Source: Desulfobulbus sp. (GTDB lineage: Bacteria; Desulfobacterota; Desulfobulbia; Desulfobulbales; Desulfobulbaceae). From it: DNA of 64,000 bases. The stretch lies in contig JAITGO010000002.1 in the NCBI GenBank assembly GCA_031280615.1, positions 62,001 to 126,000 of the forward strand, read 5' to 3'. Shown piece by piece: positions 62,657-64,000 of the stretch. The stretch's first letter is position 1; each line of letters opens with the position of its first letter. The position numbers and the translations under genes are program-made. The notes under the pieces are model-generated. The model had not been told where the DNA came from. It ran no database searches and worked only from the letters and a program-made list of their open reading frames with translations.

Positions 62657-64000
62657 TTACCTCGGCACCTCTGGAACGGCGCCCTCTTGGGCCGCCATCG
62701 TTTTCGCCAGCCGCAGGGCGCCGTCCGCATCGCCCACCTCGCCGGTCATGCGGGCCTCCTCCACGGCGGCAAGAATCCGCTTGAACAGCGGCCCCGGCGG
62801 CAGATGCAGCCGGTCGATCAGGTCCCGGCCGGTCAAAAGCGGCGGCGCGGACCGTACCGGGGCCACGTGCTCGGCCCTGATCCGCCGCAAATGACGGTAC
62901 AGTTCCACCAGTTCCTCCTCCATGCCCTCGATTCGCTCGGTCCCCTGGCCGGCCAGGCTGTCGGCCATGGCAAGGAGGAAGAGTCCTTCAAGGGCATCGC
63001 CGGCGGCGCGGAGCATCCGAATGGCGGCCCGCAGAGTCAAGCTGCCGGTCCGGGCGACATTGGCCAGGTGAAAGGGCCGCATATGGCCTTCGACCAGGCG
63101 GCCCACTTGGTCCCGGGCCTCGTTGCTCCAGCGCAGCCGCAGCGCCAGTTCGGCGAACATCCGCGCCCCCACCCGGTCATGGTTGTAGAAGGTGATGCGC
63201 CCCCCCTTGTCCTCGCGCAGCCCCATGGTGGCCGGCTTGCCGAGATCGTGGCACAGGGCGGCCCATTTCAACCGCAGCCGCTGCCGGGGGCATTGCAGCC
63301 AGGCGCTCATTTCCTCGCCGCAGTCCGGGAAGAAGGCCTCCGGCGCGGCAACGATCCGTTCCATCTGCCGCAGGGCTTCCAGGTTGTGTTCCCAGACATC
63401 GAGATGATGGCTTTTGGGCTGGGCCATGCCGATGCCGGCCGCCAACTCCGGGAGGACCGCCCACAACAGTCCGCTTGCCGCCATGGCCTCCAGGGTGGTG
63501 GCGGCGACGTTCGTGCCCATGATCAAATCCAGCTCATGGGCAATCCGTTCCGGGGCGACCGTTTGCACCAGATGTCCCTGGCGGCCGACCTGAGCCAGCG
63601 TCTCGGCCTCGATCGCAAATCCCAAAAGCGCGGCAAAACGGAAAACCCGCAGCAGCCGCAGGGGATCGCTGCTCAGGCTCTTCGCACCGGTCACCCGGAT
63701 CAGGCCCAAGCCAAGATCGGCGCCGCCGCCGGTGGGATCGAGCACGGGCAACGGTGCCGCCTCCGGCCGCGGGTCGGCCAGCAGCGGATCGAGCCTGCAA
63801 GCCAGCGCATTGACGGTCAAATCGCGCCGCATCAGGTCCTCGGCAATGGTCCGGGCGCCTTCGCGGAAGGAGGCAATATCGATGATCACGCCCCGGCTGA
63901 CCACCCGGGCGGCATCCTCGTCCCGGCCCAGGGGAACCAGGGCTCCCTTGGTCAGCGTTGCCAGCCGGCCGGCCCAGGTCCGGGCGCCGGCGGCCACGGT
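62657..64000 (-). CDS. CCA tRNA nucleotidyltransferase / poly(A) polymerase family, 5' end outside window
   Basis: At least 447 codons; the 5' end lies beyond the window. The visible part begins inside the head domain: VPLGRDEDAARVV, DIASFREGARTIAEDLMRRDLTVNALAC, then the RNA-binding neck (SSDPLRLLRVFRFAALLGF). It continues into an HD domain (WAALCHDLGKPATMG, HDRVGARMFAEL). The HD domain indicates a bacterial CCA-adding enzyme with phosphatase/phosphodiesterase activity, though poly(A) polymerase cannot be excluded. The GGAVRD motif and metal-binding DxD must lie in the missing part. Confidence 0.9.
   Translation of the reverse strand, partial: TVAAGARTWAGRLATLTKGALVPLGRDEDAARVVSRGVIIDIASFREGARTIAEDLMRRDLTVNALACRLDPLLADPRPEAAPLPVLDPTGGGADLGLGLIRVTGAKSLSSDPLRLLRVFRFAALLGFAIEAETLAQVGRQGHLVQTVAPERIAHELDLIMGTNVAATTLEAMAASGLLWAVLPELAAGIGMAQPKSHHLDVWEHNLEALRQMERIVAAPEAFFPDCGEEMSAWLQCPRQRLRLKWAALCHDLGKPATMGLREDKGGRITFYNHDRVGARMFAELALRLRWSNEARDQVGRLVEGHMRPFHLANVARTGSLTLRAAIRMLRAAGDALEGLFLLAMADSLAGQGTERIEGMEEELVELYRHLRRIRAEHVAPVRSAPPLLTGRDLIDRLHLPPGPLFKRILAAVEEARMTGEVGDADGALRLAKTMAAQEGAVPEVPR

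Noticed and set aside
1..64000. tRNA, rRNA, CRISPR arrays, insertion sequences or phage genes
   Set aside because: None was found on reading both strands; no cloverleaf-like CCA ends, spaced repeats or transposase motifs were seen.

Overview
This window looks like a chromosomal segment of a GC-rich Gram-negative bacterium of the Desulfobacterota (former Deltaproteobacteria, Desulfobulbales-like). The assignment is inferred from a division/cell-wall (dcw) cluster with DAP-type MurE, a ydaO-type c-di-AMP riboswitch in front of kup, many radical SAM proteins, YebC-RuvCAB synteny and the general protein repertoire. No rRNA, tRNA, CRISPR array or intact insertion sequence was seen.

Layout. 1-11.3 kb: tatA, then a long minus-strand series (aroC, response regulator-cyclase, DUF2868 membrane protein, DUF3482 GTPase, B12-type radical SAM protein, DUF748 AsmA-like protein). 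11.4-13.2 kb: a gutted UDP-sugar epimerase remnant, then dinB and a small coupled gene. 13.2-17 kb: a potassium/cation operon (kup and a CPA2 antiporter) under a c-di-AMP riboswitch. 17.3-19.8 kb: HI0933-type flavoprotein, a double-GNAT gene, and a decayed copy of the DUF5334/ygiQ junction found intact at 26.6 kb. 20.2-26.1 kb: ArsR regulator plus a lysophospholipid re-acylation cluster (Aas-like PlsC-AMP ligase, Tat-exported amidohydrolase, LplT-PlsC fusion). 26.4-32.6 kb: DUF5334 protein, YgiQ, VanX-type dipeptidase, a HAD phosphatase broken by an in-frame TAG, and a lipoprotein with an internal repeat. 32.8-42.2 kb: nadA, a diadenylate cyclase, a Bcr/CflA transporter, two histidine kinases and a radical SAM protein.

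42.3-58.7 kb is the dcw cluster, all on the minus strand: mraZ-rsmH-ftsL-ftsI-murEF-mraY-murD-small Cys protein-murG-murC-murB-ftsQ-ftsA-ftsZ. It starts at a promoter followed by four 10-bp MraZ boxes and ends at a strong hairpin. 59-64 kb holds ruvB, ruvA, ruvC, yebC, rlmE and a CCA/poly(A) polymerase gene that runs off the window.

The most striking observation is that the septal peptidoglycan synthase appears dismantled in this cluster. The FtsI homologue keeps its membrane anchor, its dimerisation domain and a C-terminal PASTA domain, but none of the three penicillin-binding motifs (SxxK, SxN, KTG) is recognisable. ftsW, normally between murD and murG, is absent; a 70-residue Cys-pair protein translationally coupled to murG occupies its place. 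ddl is also missing from its usual position. A second theme is c-di-AMP: a predicted synthase gene and a predicted c-di-AMP riboswitch controlling potassium and cation transport lie 17 kb apart.
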